Shown: positions 44,240 through 56,465 of the stretch, in pieces | How positions within the stretch are numbered: position 1 is the first letter of the stretch | Layout of the letters: each line of letters opens with the position of its first letter | From: Cryptomeria japonica | Lineage: Eukaryota > Streptophyta > Pinopsida > Cupressales > Cupressaceae | Direction of reading: 5' to 3' | Assembly (NCBI RefSeq): GCF_030272615.1 | Contig: NC_081405.1 | Coordinates: 154,861,613-154,925,612, forward strand | DNA: 64,000 nucleotides | Made by a program: the position numbers and the translations under genes | The notes under the pieces: model-generated | Database searches by the model: none | Seen by the model: the letters and a program-made list of their open reading frames with translations, nothing else | Told to the model about the DNA's origin: nothing

Positions 44240-44569
44240 ATAACCATTGTTGGGGAATAACTTAGACATGTGGAGCTAGGTGGAGAAATAAGTTAATAAC
44301 CTTATACCTATAAGGCTATAACTGTTGCCCCTCTTGGACATTGTTTAGCATCTCAGTCAAAGTTTCATGTTAGTATGGTGCACTTTCTACTTATGCACTT
44401 AAATATCACTTTTGGTTTCATGTGTCCTTGGCAAAATTGTGCATATATGGTTGTGACTAAGTCACTAGGTGATGGTTAAGTGGTGATGGTTAAGTGGTTA
44501 AGTCACCTAAGTGACTAGGTAACATGTTATAATATTTATCCCCACTGACAAGGACTTAGCGGGCATATT

Positions 44570-44849
44570 TGAAAAATAAATTGAATGAATGATTCAATAA
44601 TCGGATGATTACATTGAACGATATACACACGTATATATAGAGGTTACAAGACGATGTTCTATAATTAGAACATAACGTTAAAGTAAAAGATTAAAGAGCT
44701 AAAAGCTAAATTAAGCTTAAAAGCTAATTAATTAAAAAGAAAAAGCTAAATGCTAAATAAAGCTTAAAAGCTAATTAACTAAAAAGCTAAATGACCATTA
44801 AACAAGGAACTAAATATAGGTGACTAAAATATAATTAAATATTCTAATA
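44570..44849 (-). repeat. 3' LTR of nested copia element (280 bp)
   Basis: TGAAAAATAAATTG...ATTCTAATA on the + strand. It contains TATATATAG (about 44631), a likely TATA box read on either strand, and an internal repeat of AAGCTTAAAAGCTAAT and AAAAGCTAAATG words. Confidence 0.88.
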
Positions 44850-44967
44850 CCCTCCCTTAATGGTCATGCTATCTATCACACCAAGCTGCCCTCTAAAATT
44901 TGAGAAACTTTGCCAGGCTCAAGGACTTGGTGAGGATATCTGCAGTTTGATCTTTTGTAGGAATGTA

Positions 44968-47900
44968 CTACAGTATCACTGATCCATCTTCAACATGCTG
45001 GCGGATGAAATGACAATGAAGCTCCACATGCTTTGTCCGCTCATGGAAGACTGGATTTTTGGCTAATTTTAGAACCCCTTGATTATCACAAAACAAGGGA
45101 GTAGGTCCTGGTTGAGACATTTGCATGTCTGCAAGCATCCTACGTAGCCAAATTGCCTCACATGCTGCCTTAACAGTTCCCTGATACTTTGCTTCGGTCG
45201 AGGAAAGAGCTATTGCCTGTTGCTTCTTGCTGGTCCATGTGATTGCACCTGTACCCAAGCTGAAAACATACCCAGAAGTTGACTTTCTGTCATCAACACA
45301 ACCTACCCAATCTGAGTCTGTAAAACCAACCAGCCTAGGATCTTTGCTTCTACTGTATAGAATGCCAAAATCAGGAGTGCCCTTCACATATCTAAGCACA
45401 TGCTTCGCTGCAACCCAATGTTCAACTTTTGGAGCTGACATGAAGCGAGAAATATAGCTCACAGCATAACCGATGTCAGGTCTAGTGGCGGTGAGATAGA
45501 TGAGGCTGCCCATGAGTTGCCTGAATGAAGACTCATCCACTACAGGTGAATCTGATTTGGCTGATAATTTGAGCCCTATCTCCATAGGTGTAGATGCAAG
45601 TTTACAATCTTGCATTCGAAACTTATCTAGTAGGCTCTTGGCATACTTTGACTGAGAAATGAATGTGTGGCTATCAATCTACCAAACCTCTACACCGAGA
45701 CAATAATGGAGAAGTCCCAAATCTGTCATATCAAAATGTTGATACAAATTCTGTTTGACCTGCATGATCAGATGTGCTGCATTGCCAGTAATGATGAGAT
45801 CATCAACATAGACTACTAGAAATAGAATATCATCACTAGTATGTTTGACATACAAATTGGGATCTGAAGGACTCCTCTGAAAGCCTTGATCAATCAAGTA
45901 CTTATCAATTTTGATGTACCATGCACGAGGAGCCTGTTTGAGGCCATAGAGTGCTTTGACTAGTCTACATACCTGGTGTTCCTTACTGGCAACCTTGAAA
46001 CCTGGAGGCTGCGTCATGTAGACTTCTTCCTGCAAATCACCATTGAGAAAGGCACTCTTGACGTCCATTTGATGGACTTTCCATCCAAATTGAGTTGAGA
46101 GAGCGAGGACAAGCCTAATGGTACTCATCTTGGCTGTGGGAGCAAATGTCTCTTCATAGTCGATGCCCTCCTTCTGTGAAAACCCTTTTGCCACCAACCG
46201 AGCCTTGTACTTATCAAGACTTCCATCATCTTTATACTTGACTTTAAACACCCATTTGCAGCCAATGGGCTTCTTTCCTGGAGGATGATCAGACAATACC
46301 CAAGTGTTGTTTTTCAGAAGACTATGTTGCTCTGCTGCCATAGCCTTTTCCCATTCAGGTACACCTTTAGCCTCTGTATATGTTTGAGGCTCATAAATAC
46401 CGTGAATGTTGGCCATAAGAGCAAAATTAACTGTGCGTTGTTGGCTCTTATCTCTAACGGATCTACCCTCAATGAGCTCATCATTATGAAGATCACCAAT
46501 GGTCTTGGCCCACCACTTAGGCTGGAGAGTAGAAGTACCAACATCTGCTGCAGGATGAAGAGTACTTGGAATATCTGGAGCAAGCTCCTCTGGATGTAGA
46601 TCGAGAAGATCTTGAGGAAAGTCAGGGGGTGCAATGTCATGCCTGGGAGACCCCACAACTTTAGAGTCAACTAAATCCCTCCCATCAAGTGGAGCTAAGG
46701 GAAGACGAACACCCATACTTACAGCCTTTGGAGGGTGATCCTCAATGCTCAAATCAGGAGAGGAAGGCTGAAAAGGCCTTCTTTCTTCATCAAATACTAC
46801 ATCTCGACTGAATATGAGGTGATTAGTGTCTATATCAACCAGCCGATATGCCTTGTGGTTGTCACTGTAGCCGATGAACATCAATTTTTGACTCTTTGGA
46901 TCCAGTTTGGTGCGCGTGGCATCTGGAATCCAAACGTAAGTTGTAGAGCCAAAAACTTTCAAATGACTGATTTTGGGCTTCTTGCCAGACCAAGCTTCCT
47001 CTGGAGTCATCTTCTTAACGACCTTTGTGGGAGACCGGTTCAGAAGGTAGACTGCAGTGAAGACCGCTTCCGCCCAAAAGTGTTTTGGAACATTTCTATG
47101 CTCCAACATAGACCGAGCCATCTCAGTGACTGTACGGTTCCTGCGCTCAACAACACCGTTCTGCTGTGGGGTGTAAGGTGTGGTAAGCTGATGCTTAATG
47201 CCATGTGATGCACAAAAGTTGGTGAACTCTGTAGAACAAAATTCCCCTCCATTGTCGGACCAAAGAGTGACTATCTAACAGCTAGACTCTTTTTCCACTA
47301 AGGCCTTAAACATTTGAAACATGATGAACACCTCTGATTTTTGCTTAAGAAAATAAACCCACATGTGTCTGCTGAAATCATCAACAAATAATAGAAAATA
47401 CTTGCATCCAGTAACTGATGGAGTGTTCATGGGACCACAAATGTCTGCATGAACGAGTTGCAAGACCTTGGATGCTCTCCAAGCATCTCCATCTGAAAAT
47501 GGAGTCCTATGTTGCTTTCCAGCTTGACACGCTCCGCAAACTCCATGATTCTAAGTTTGAATCTTAGGTAATCCTATGACTAGATCCTCTCGAACCAACT
47601 GAGAGAGATAGTGGACATTGAGATGCCCATATTGCTGATGCCAAAGAGTGCTGATGGAAGTACTCCTAGTTGCCATGGCGAGCTCCTGAGAACTAGTAGA
47701 ATCAACAAGTCTATAAAGACCATGATCCTCAATACCAACTGCAACTGTAGTGCGAGTCTCCCTGTCAACAATGTTGCACTTGTGCAACTCGAAGACGACA
47801 TCCAGCTGTGGTGAATGTTGCATAATCTGAATGATTGACAGTAAATTGAGCTTCATACCAGGTACAAAGTATACATTGAGGAATATTAAATCCCTCCCAC

Positions 47901-48975
47901 CAGATGAAATCTGAACGTTGCCCTTGCCGACAACAGTATACTCTTCACCTCCACCAAAGATCATTGAATCAATGAAAGGGATGTACTTTGTAAACCAATC
48001 CCGACGATGTGTGAAATGTCAAGAGGCTCCAGAGTCAATGTACTAGGTTGATGATTGAACATCATCAGAGGAGGTTTGGGCCATGAACGCATAGAAGGCA
48101 GATTCCTTCTGATCAAGATGCGTGGCAGAATTGGCTTTCTGCTTGGACCCTCCCTGTTTGGATTGCTGGGATGCTATCAATTTTTGACAATCTTTCACCA
48201 AATGGCCATATATATGACAGTAGGAACACTGTAAGCTCTTCTTTTTGGAAGACTGCTGAGGTTGACCTTGACCTTGTCCTTTCTACTGGAAGGACGGAGC
48301 TTTACCCTTGTACTTGTGTGAAGCTGAGGCTATGAAAGCCTGTTCAGTGGATGAACTAGCGCCGCTTCCAAACTACTGCTTCCATCAATCCTGTTGGAGC
48401 AGCTTGTTGCAAAGATCAAGAAACTTCAAATCAACACTAGTAGAGGAGATATTGAGCGTATCAATGAAATGCTTGTAGGATCTGGGAAGGCTTTTCAGCG
48501 TGATCACTACCATATCCTCTTCCACCATGGTTCGGCCTATAGCTTCTAATTGATCACGAATGTCCTTGATCTTCGTAAGATGTGCCTAGATAGATGACTT
48601 CTCATCCATCATGATAGAAAACAACATATTCTTCAGAAAGAAAACTCGGCTCTTGTCGGATGTTTCATGAAGATCCTTCAAAAGATCCCAGATCTCTTTT
48701 GCTGTTTTACCTGAAGGCACCTGTGGGAGTTGATCATCTGTGACGAAGAGTTTGATAAGCATGAGAGCCTCTCGATTCTTCACATCATGTTTGTCTTGAT
48801 CATCACCTGCTGTTGTAGGACGAGATTCCTTGCCCAAAACAAGCTGATCAAAGCAACGGTACTCAAAGATGGTAAGCATACGCTGTTTCCAGGTGTTGTA
48901 GTTGCGGCCGTTTAACTTCCGACTGTGTTCCAACATGATGTTGGTTAATGATGCCATCACGGAAATCGAGGTCAA
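44968..48975 (-). pseudogene. Ty1/copia Gag-Pol reading frame with ten in-frame stops
   Basis: All copia domains lie in a single frame from the Met at 48975. Gag has YNTWKQRMLTIFEYRC, zinc knuckle CSYCHIYGHLVKDC is near 48225, protease has YIDSGAS, and integrase has [23 protein letters not shown] and TPQQNGVVERRNRT. RT has WVFKVKYKDDGSLDKYKARL and YVDDLIITG. RNase H has TDSDWVGCVDDRKSTSGY and FCDNQGVLKLAKNP. Stops lie at 48586, 48385, 48373, 48283, 48043, 48019, 47551, 47275, 45679 and 44968. Eight are TAG and two TGA, mostly where Gln, Trp or Arg is expected. All distances between them are multiples of three, so I see no frameshift. It cannot make a full product without readthrough, yet the LTRs are nearly identical. 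Confidence 0.9.
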
Positions 48976-49018
48976 CTAAGTGAAAGCAAGAGACAAAAGA
49001 ATTTGAGTTTAAAAAAAA

Positions 49019-49620
49019 TCAGAATAGAAACAGCTGCTGAAAAAACTGAAATCCTATAGGAGAATTTTGGCACGAATTCCGAGGCATGAATTTCGAGGTT
49101 TGGAAGAAACCCAAAAAATTAAAATTTTCTGCACACTTAAAACAGCATAAATGGTGCCAAAAAAAACAGCAAAAATCCCAACGTCTACAAAAGTAGCAGA
49201 AATTGTGAACTGTTTTTGAATTCCAAGGCAAATTTGCTGGCACAAAAATCGAGGCACGGAAAACGAGGCACCCAAAAAAATCTGAGACCAACCCAAAAAA
49301 GCTCTCGAAAAACCCACCAAGAATCTGAAAACAGAATACAGATTTGATGGCTCAAAAATTGAGGCACGGAAAACGATGCACCCAGAAAAATCTGACAATG
49401 ACCCAGTTGAGCTCTCGAAAAACCCACCAAGAATCTGCAACCAAAATAAAATTTCGACTTGAACATAAGGGTCAAAACTCTAGTCGAAAATTGCAAAAAC
49501 CCTAGGAAAATTGTCAACTTGCAAAAAAAAAAACTGCCCAGGAAGCTAAAAAAATCTCTTAAAAAAAAAAAACTTCGAAAAATTTTAATAATAAAAATTT
49601 TCGAAATTTTTAATTTCCAT
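49019..49620 (-). other. Leader of nested copia element with ~112-bp tandem duplication
   Basis: Two copies (about 49219-49328 and 49335-49445) share AAAATCGAGGCACGGAAAACG, ...AAAAATCTGA and GCTCTCGAAAAACCCACCAA. No host-derived sequence is recognisable here, unlike the leader of the element at 35330. Confidence 0.6.
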
Positions 49621-49632
49621 GCTCTGATACCA
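49621..49632 (-). promoter_or_regulatory. Primer-binding site of nested copia element
   Basis: TGGTATCAGAGC on the - strand, directly next to the LTR at 49633; initiator tRNA-Met type. Confidence 0.92.
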
Positions 49633-49911
49633 TGAAAAATAAATTGAATGAATGATTCAATAATCGGATGATTACATTGAACAATATACACACGTATATA
49701 TAGAGGTTACAAGACGATGTTCTATAATTAGAACATAACGTTAAAGTAAAAGATTAAAGAGCTAAAAGCTAAATTAAGCTTAAAAGCTAATAATTAAAAA
49801 GAAAAAGCTAAATGCTAAATAAAGCTTAAAAGCTAATTAACTAAAAAGCTAAATGACCATTAAACAAGGAACTAAATATAGGTGACTAAAATATAATTAA
49901 ATATTCTAATA
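49633..49911 (-). repeat. 5' LTR of nested copia element (279 bp)
   Basis: Matches 44570-44849 except GAACAATA for GAACGATA and one base fewer in the CTAATAATT run. The substitution is of C-to-T type on one strand at a CpG. It is followed by ATATT. Confidence 0.88.
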
Positions 49912-51424
49912 ATATTGGTTTATTATTTCCCACCGAAATATTTGGTGAGTGGGACATGACATATTACTGGCATTTTATAATATCAAAGGCAATGAAATGA
50001 AGTGTAATAAAAGTCATTTTGTATTTCTTTTTGAAAGCCCTCAAGCTTGGGCTAGGGCACAGTAGTTAGGGTTTGAACCCACTTTCAGCTATGAGGTTTT
50101 TCAGCAATGTGAAGCAGGCGGCATGGACATTTAGGTTTCTTGACAGAGTGAAGCAGGCAGCATGGACAGTTATATCGACTTTCATATTCAACAAGGTGTT
50201 TTTGTTCCTTTAACCTCTGTTTGTTCTTCATCTATTTGAGAAAAAGATTTGTTTTACCATTAATATATTTTGTTAGTCAAATGTCTGGTATTGCTGTTAA
50301 GAATAGAATGCATAATGGTTAGTGTGTATACCAAGCGTTTATTTTTGGTTCATTGTTATACAGTTTGTTCATTGTACAATATCGTTCACTGTTAAAGTGT
50401 AAAGTCCTTGGTTTACTGTATTATCTGCTTATACAAATCTTTCTGTTTATAGCAGTAACCAAAGCATCTGTATTGGTCTTGTTGAGTAAAAATCTTAGTC
50501 AGGGTTTTGAGTCATACATTTGTTAATCTTCAGAAGTTTGTGTAAATAGGTTATTACAGCATCATTATCCTTTGGCAGTTTTTGGAACCCTAGACTATGG
50601 TTATCATTTTCTGTTTTTGTTTTATGTCAATGTAACAGTGAACCTTGTTGAGACTACTTTAGGGTTTGTTAACATTGTTTCACTTACCATTCATATCTCA
50701 TGGTGTATAACAGCAAAACATTATGTTGTTAAGGCATTGAGCAGTATCATTATCGTTCTAGTACTTGTTAAAGAGAGCGGTTAAGGATGGAACTTTTGTT
50801 TCAGTTTGAAAATGCAAAACACTATATGTACTTTCTTGAATTCATTCTTCAGTGTATTGAACAGAAAAAGATATATCATTCTCAGATTGTGAGGCATTGT
50901 ATTGATCTTTATTCTGTATCTTGATAGCACATTCTGTGCTTTGACAAATTGCAATTGTAGAAATATTTCACAGTATTGTGTATACAAAATATACACACTA
51001 TTGTGTCTTATTTGGACTTATTTCTCTAAATCTTAGGTGATGCCAGATCAGAGAATGGACTTGAATGAACCATAGATGATACTTTGTGAATGAAACAAAG
51101 TAATTGTGAAAATGTTGTAAAGCCAGTGAAGCATTGAAAATTCTATCAGTGAGATAACATTGTTAGTGAGACATACAAAATAGCCAGTGAGGCAATTTTG
51201 AGTGGTTTTATTCCCTAGGAGGGTTTCCACTCAGGACATATTATCATTTCATATTCTTGTGCATGTTTTGTTTATTCTGCTGTCTATTCTATTTGTTTCA
51301 TATTGCTCAAAGTTTGTCAAAGTTTGAAAAACATTTAAAAGTGAGAAATTGTGTATGAACACTGATTTACCCTTCCTCTCCCCCCCTCCCCGTCTCAGTG
51401 TTCATTGTACTCCAACAATAACCA

Positions 51425-52903
51425 CTTAAAGCACATGTCAAGGGTACCTACTCAATGTATATATATAGCCAGAGCACATCATATCATAAATACCCAACGA
51501 GGTACATCATCATATAAACATATAACTGAATGGATTAAATGCCATAAAACATAATTGTATTTAATCCACATTTGACTAATATTTCACATATCAATGAACT
51601 GAAGCATTAAATTAAACCATGCATCTTCTTGCAGAACACCGACAACTGACATGTCGAGGAACATCTCGAACATGCGGGTGATCCAACATACCAAGCAGAG
51701 CAAGAACATAAGTCATAAAGAAAATGGTGAAGCTGAACAACCGTTAGCCATTCACAACAAGAAGCACATACACAAAGATGACCTATGCATCCATTGACAC
51801 ATAGTCGGAGAAACAATGCCTTGATCCACATATCAAGGATGCAAACAAGAGGGTCACTACAAATATCCTTTGCAAGCCTTACCTACTTTCTGTAGCAGTT
51901 TGAAGATTTACAAGAATGTAAAAAACTAAAAAGAACGATGCCTAAGGTGTACCTTAATTTGCTAACAACCCTAATCACCTACTCAACTGTTCACTTATGA
52001 TTTGAAACGGGTTTGATTCTGGAGTAAAAATTTGAAAAACTGAGATGTAAATGAAAAGCCCAGGCTTTATAGGCAAAGGGGGACAATTTTTTTGAAGAAA
52101 CTAGGAAAAACTTATGGGTTAATCAATAATCTGCAGTTTTCCTGAACTTTTTTCCCCCAAAATAGGCTTTCCTTGTTCAAATCTGAACAACCCTATCTAA
52201 GAGCTGCAGCTAACTGTGGAGTTTTCTAGGTTAATATTACTATGATCATAATAATACGCACTTATCCAAGAATGCTAGCCTGGTTGGTTTCATGGGAACA
52301 TGTGCTAATGTGTAAGTCGTGAGATTTACAAATTAGACTGATAATCTTACTTTGACAGGGGTTTTTTGGTCAAATTCATGGTTAGATTTATAGCTGAACA
52401 ACTTCAGTATATTAGTCCATTGCATGAACATGTGAATATGACATAATCATTCTAGAATATATATAAAAAAAATGTGAAATATGATTGTGATTTGTTGGGT
52501 CTAACTTATCTTCTGGTGCCCCCACTGAATCTTAGGGAGCATTCTTATTCTAAAAACCATGAACAGATGAGAGTCATCTATTGTTCAAGCCTACATTGGT
52601 AACCTAAAATGAGAATGAAATTCATTGTTCAATTATCTAATGAACAAATAGAATAACCTTTTGGTTCTTTGTGGTTGTAAACAAATAAACCAGAAACCTG
52701 TCTTTTAGTTAATGTTTTCTGCATTTGGATTTGGCTCCCTAATTGCTTCCAGATAAAGGGGATTAAGTACTGGTGTTGAGATGTCATCCTATTGTTGCAT
52801 GATTTGTTCTTAGAAAGTGCTAAAGATAAGGCTTTCAACTTTAAAAAATGTTTACTTAATGACTAAGTGCTGCCGCCTTATCTTATCTTCCTTTCTTTCC
52901 CAG
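51425..52903 (+). other. End of intron 4, no gene recognised
   Basis: AT-rich and without coding domains. The last 30 bases before exon E form a good pyrimidine tract and acceptor (CTTCCTTTCTTTCCCAG). Confidence 0.45.
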
Positions 52904-52997
52904 GGAATGTGATATATCGCATAACAAAAGAGAGTTTGATGGATCGACTGCAAACAGATATGAAATCAGCAGCACTTTCTATTCCCAAAAGTTGCAG
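52904..52997 (+). CDS. Alpha/beta hydrolase gene, internal exon E
   Basis: This 94-bp exon follows acceptor ...CTTTCCCAG and precedes donor GTTGGC. It completes the Gly codon of exon D, then encodes NVIYRITKESLMDRLQTDMK and SAALSIPKSC and two bases of an Arg codon. 'YR.T.eSLMdRL.tDm' is a strongly conserved cap-region block of this plant hydrolase family, usually followed by 'RVLTVHG...' carrying the strand before the catalytic acid. That next exon is not in the remaining 11 kb, so the gene continues past the window. The donor is GT but not of the GTAAG type. Confidence 0.82.
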
Positions 52998-55267
52998 GTT
53001 GGCAATTTCAGAAAACTATTTGTACTAAATGAATCTTTTTTAATTATGTATGCAAACATGCATATGATTGAAGTTTAGTAGTGGTTGAAAAACAATTTTG
53101 AAACCCCAGTTTAAATAATGTGCACTAACAAAGTAAACTATCAACTAGGTTTTTCTTTTAATGTATTAGTCTAAATTTAACAAACAATCTCAAATGTACT
53201 TTGATATTGTAACATTAAACACAAATACACTTAGACTGTTCGATTCAAACTAAACCAATACAAGAACTGGGACATGAACTAGCCTAATGCATCCTTGGAA
53301 GTGACTGAAGCTTAGATCTAATTGTGGGAATGAACTAAGGTAGACTAGAAGATGGATGTTGGAAATTTTCATCTATTTGGAATCATAAGGGACATTAATG
53401 CTCAAGATGGGCACTTCAGATTGACATTTGTGCTGCTGGAGTGCTCCTGACCAGAAGTTTTGCAAACACTCCCGTAGGTCACTTGTGCAATTGGGGTGTT
53501 CCTATCTTAGGTCTAGTGTCCAATTTTCAGGGTTTGCTTGCTTCAATGTCCTGATTTCTGTTCCACCTGTATCCTACCCAAAAATGTACTTGATCATCTG
53601 TTATATTTCTTTGATGTTGCATGGGACAGACAAAAGGGTTTGGCTATTTAGGAGACTGCATTAGTTAGTCCCTTCGGTGGCATGTTGCAACCTTCAATTG
53701 TAGCCTTTGATAAATTTGGGTGTGTGTAACCCTATGTGTTGTGGCAGTTATGTCTACAGAGATTTGCATATAAGAGGAATTAAAATCCTAGATTGAATTT
53801 TATCTAGATTGGTGTGTGCAAGTGATGTAGGGCAAAGGGAAATGGATGTCATAAAGGATCTAATTGATCAAGATGACCATTAGAAAATGTATTAGAGCAT
53901 TTGAGAATTAAGGTTATATTCATTAGTAAAATTTCAAATTCCAAATGTGAAAGGAGACTGGTTTTTGAATTGCATAGGTTTCCAAGACATGAGGTTTTCT
54001 TAGTGTACTTTTTTGAATTTTAATCCTATACTTCTAGGGTAGTTAAAAGGGATCTATAGAGGCCTAGGGATGATTGTAAATCAGTTTAGTGATAGGGAAG
54101 AGTCAGGAAATAGAGAAAATGAGTCCTAAAGTTCTCCATAATGGTCACTAAAGTGAGTGGAAAATTGTACATTGGAGATTGCAGAGGAGGCATTTCTGAC
54201 CTTATAGTGGTTAGATAATTTTTTGCAATGATGATTGATATGCTAATTTATATATTTTCAAACTAAGCAATTTTTTTATAACTTTTTGTAAGAGTTTAGA
54301 TAGGATTGGCTAACATAAATATTTAATTCAATTATATTCTGTTTTCTTTATGTATACAAGTGGCTTTTGCAACCATCATAACCCATCATAGTCTTTATAA
54401 GGAAACGTATTATAACTTGTGCTTCACCCATTGCATTTGTAAATGCATTGGAAATGTTTAATTTACTTCTAAGTGCCTTGCCATTTGTAGCCACACTATT
54501 CCCCGTGTGCCTTAAATCTTTGCCAAGGCATTCTTGATCTTGTATTGAGTAGAAATAATGTTAGCGTGCATTCATCTACCTCTAACCAGTTCCTAGCCTT
54601 CTTGCATGAACCACTCTTGAAGCTAAATCTGGGTTGGTGACCTTCCATCCCATCTCTATGGTTGTGTTTTTGTCTTGATATGTTTTCTTTGAATTCTCCT
54701 AAAACTACTCCCACGTACAATCTTGTTTTTCATGTTTTGGGAATCCAACAACAAGGAACAGCTCTTTGATGTACATGGGATTGGCTATTGCCACATCGTC
54801 AAACAATTCTCCAAATTTGTCCATTCCTGCTCATTATAGCTCTCCTGTTCTCCCTTGTGCAAGGGATCCTTGTCCAGCTATTGCACCATTGCAAGAAATC
54901 ATTGATATAGTGTAAAGAAGAAAGAATGAAAACCAAGATATGCCTCCAAATGTTAATGGTTTGTCTAATCACAGTGCTTCTCAAGCCAGGGCCCTATGTC
55001 CTTCTCATTCTCTCTAATCTTTTATCCAACCAGAACCACTCCCTTCTTTTTTGCTTGTCTTCCAAAGTTGCTAACTTGGTTTCATCCAACATAGCTCTCC
55101 CACCAATCCCCATATCCAAGTTGGTCTTGGAATCTCACCAATCATTAGGGCCTCATCATCCAATGATTGTGGACATCGCATCACCCCTTCCCCCTCTTTA
55201 CCTAACAGCCCAAACGAGGTCTCTACTAATTTTGGAACTAGAGTTGTCTTAGAAACCCTGGTCCAAT
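52998..55267 (+). other. Intron 5 segment, no gene recognised
   Basis: Searched for the next hydrolase exon (a V-H-G strand and an acid/His block) without success. There are only short open stretches, for example a Ser/Pro/Leu-rich one at 54926-55252 that could be old retroelement sequence. No repeat boundaries were found. Confidence 0.4.
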
Positions 55268-55828
55268 TTGAATAGGGAATTTTATATAAAATGCAATTAC
55301 GATGGATATGAATTGATAGACATCAATGTGCCCAAAGATTGGATTAAAGACTACCTAAAAGAAGGCATTCAAATCAAGATTGTATATCCTTTTCGCTTGA
55401 GACCTTGGTATGAATCTACCTCACAATCTACTGACACTGACAACAAAACAACTAGTTTTTTTATTGATGTATGGAACAAAAAATGAATTACCTCTTGGTA
55501 ATCCAACAAAAGTTTCTTCTTTTTGGAGACCTATTGGCGAATGGATTTTGAATTCTACATCTGATTGGGCAAAAGCTATTATCGAAAGGATACATCCTAT
55601 TATCGAATGGATGAAACCTATCTGCCAATGGATAGAACTCCTTTGCTCAGAAAGAGTAAGGATAAAGATCAACATTCGGCTAGATACTGGGACATAAAAT
55701 ATTCAAATGAATGACGAGCCTCCTGTAATGATTCGGACCAACCCTACATCGAATAGTCAATTTTCTTTGGAAATCGTGGAGGATCCTTTAGAACCATTTT
55801 CAATGCAGATCAAAACAAATCCGAATCT
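55268..55828 (+). pseudogene. ycf1: Plastid-derived insert: ycf1-like fragment
   Basis: The first frame (55268-55486) includes VPKDWIKDYLKEGIQIKIVY then PFRLRPWYES, typical of the plastid Ycf1/TIC214 protein. After a shift in the T-run near 55457 the second frame continues MYGTKNELPLGNPTKVSSFW, the next conserved block. Later text (EPPVMIRTNPTSNSQFSLEI) may be the same gene in a third frame. A nuclear plastid insert (NUPT) that is frameshifted and non-functional. Confidence 0.75.
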
Positions 55829-55834
55829 TACTTA

Positions 55835-56165
55835 AATCAATGTAGTTGTATGCAAACCTAGAGCAATAGCATGATGAACCAAAAAGTCTCTGGCACCAAT
55901 TGTTAAGAACAGTGAATTTTTATTATTGTTAATAGCACTCAACCAACCGGGTAACCATAAGATTTTGCTAGCATTGAATGCTGGATCATTTGCTGAAGAT
56001 AAGAGTACTTCAAAACCATATAAGGTCTTACCATGAGCAGATTGTATCCATTGAGCAAATATGGGTTCAATCAAGATTTGCTTTTTTGGAGTACCAAAAG
56101 CGAGCATAACATTTTTATGAACATAAAGTCCAACCAACTGCACTTTGTAGATAAAAAAGTGCATG
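55835..56165 (-). pseudogene. psaB: Plastid-derived insert: psaB fragment
   Basis: The - strand encodes about 100 residues of photosystem I core protein Psa[61 protein letters not shown] and [18 protein letters not shown]. It carries several changes at normally invariant positions (GARD where GPGD is usual). It is opposite in orientation to, and directly abuts, the ycf1-like piece. It is part of the same NUPT cluster and not functional. Confidence 0.88.
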
Positions 56166-56345
56166 GTCTCAACGACTGAGTTCTAAAAGTGGAAAAAAAA
56201 TATGGAAGAACTATAGCATTTCGTAATTGATTGGGAAATTTTCTTACAAATCCCAACCAACAAGAGAAAATCTTTAGAATGGTTAAAGCTAAACTACTTG
56301 AAGTCCAAGCACAACTGGGTACTCTTTCCACCGCTGTGCTAATGT
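56166..56345 (+). other. Unidentified possible organellar fragment next to psaB
   Basis: The + strand gives KKYGRTIAFRN, a stop, then LGNFLTNPNQQEKIFRMVKA and KLLEVQAQLGT before stops. It looks like an eroded coding sequence and sits at the end of the plastid cluster, but I could not identify it. Confidence 0.3.
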
Positions 56346-56465
56346 GAGGGGTTCAAAGGCATAGTTGGAGGTTGATCCGACATATAACATTCATATCAAC
56401 GAGTTATTCAATCTATCTACTGAAAAATAGTCCTAATTGTTGAAGATTTATAGCTGCGATAGAGA

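Larger units (their letters stand above)
44570..49911 (-). mobile_element. Ty1/copia element with in-frame stops and TA...CA LTR ends
   Basis: A full-length - strand element, 5342 bp, is flanked by the target duplication ATATT (44565-44569 and 49912-49916). LTRs are 44570-44849 and 49633-49911, PBS is TGGTATCAGAGC (49621-49632), and the polypurine tract GAGGG-AATTCC complement lies at about 44850-44862. The LTRs differ by one substitution and one 1-bp indel by eye. In element sense they begin TATTAGAATA, not TG, in both copies. The coding region keeps one frame throughout but has ten premature stops. Confidence 0.9.
44248..51417. mobile_element. Old solo LTR (TGTTGGGG...CCAACA), split by a nested copia element
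   Basis: The left part is 44248-44569 and the right part 49917-51417; together they are about 1.8 kb. Termini are TGTTGGGGAATAA and ...GTACTCCAACA, and the 7-bp sequence ATAACCA flanks both ends (44240-44246 and 51418-51424), with one extra T on the left. Neither part encodes a retroelement domain. The simplest model is a solo LTR into which the 44570-49911 element later inserted. Confidence 0.65.

Noticed and set aside
49019-49691. Phe-rich - strand open frames of 90-168 codons in the copia leader
   Set aside because: They come from a duplicated, A/T-run-rich untranslated leader; there is no start context or known domain, and the frames overlap each other and run into the LTR.
55268-56165. 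The window being plastid DNA, or working ycf1/psaB genes
   Set aside because: The pieces are short, frameshifted or substituted at invariant positions, are joined in an odd order, and are surrounded by nuclear retrotransposons and a spliced nuclear gene.
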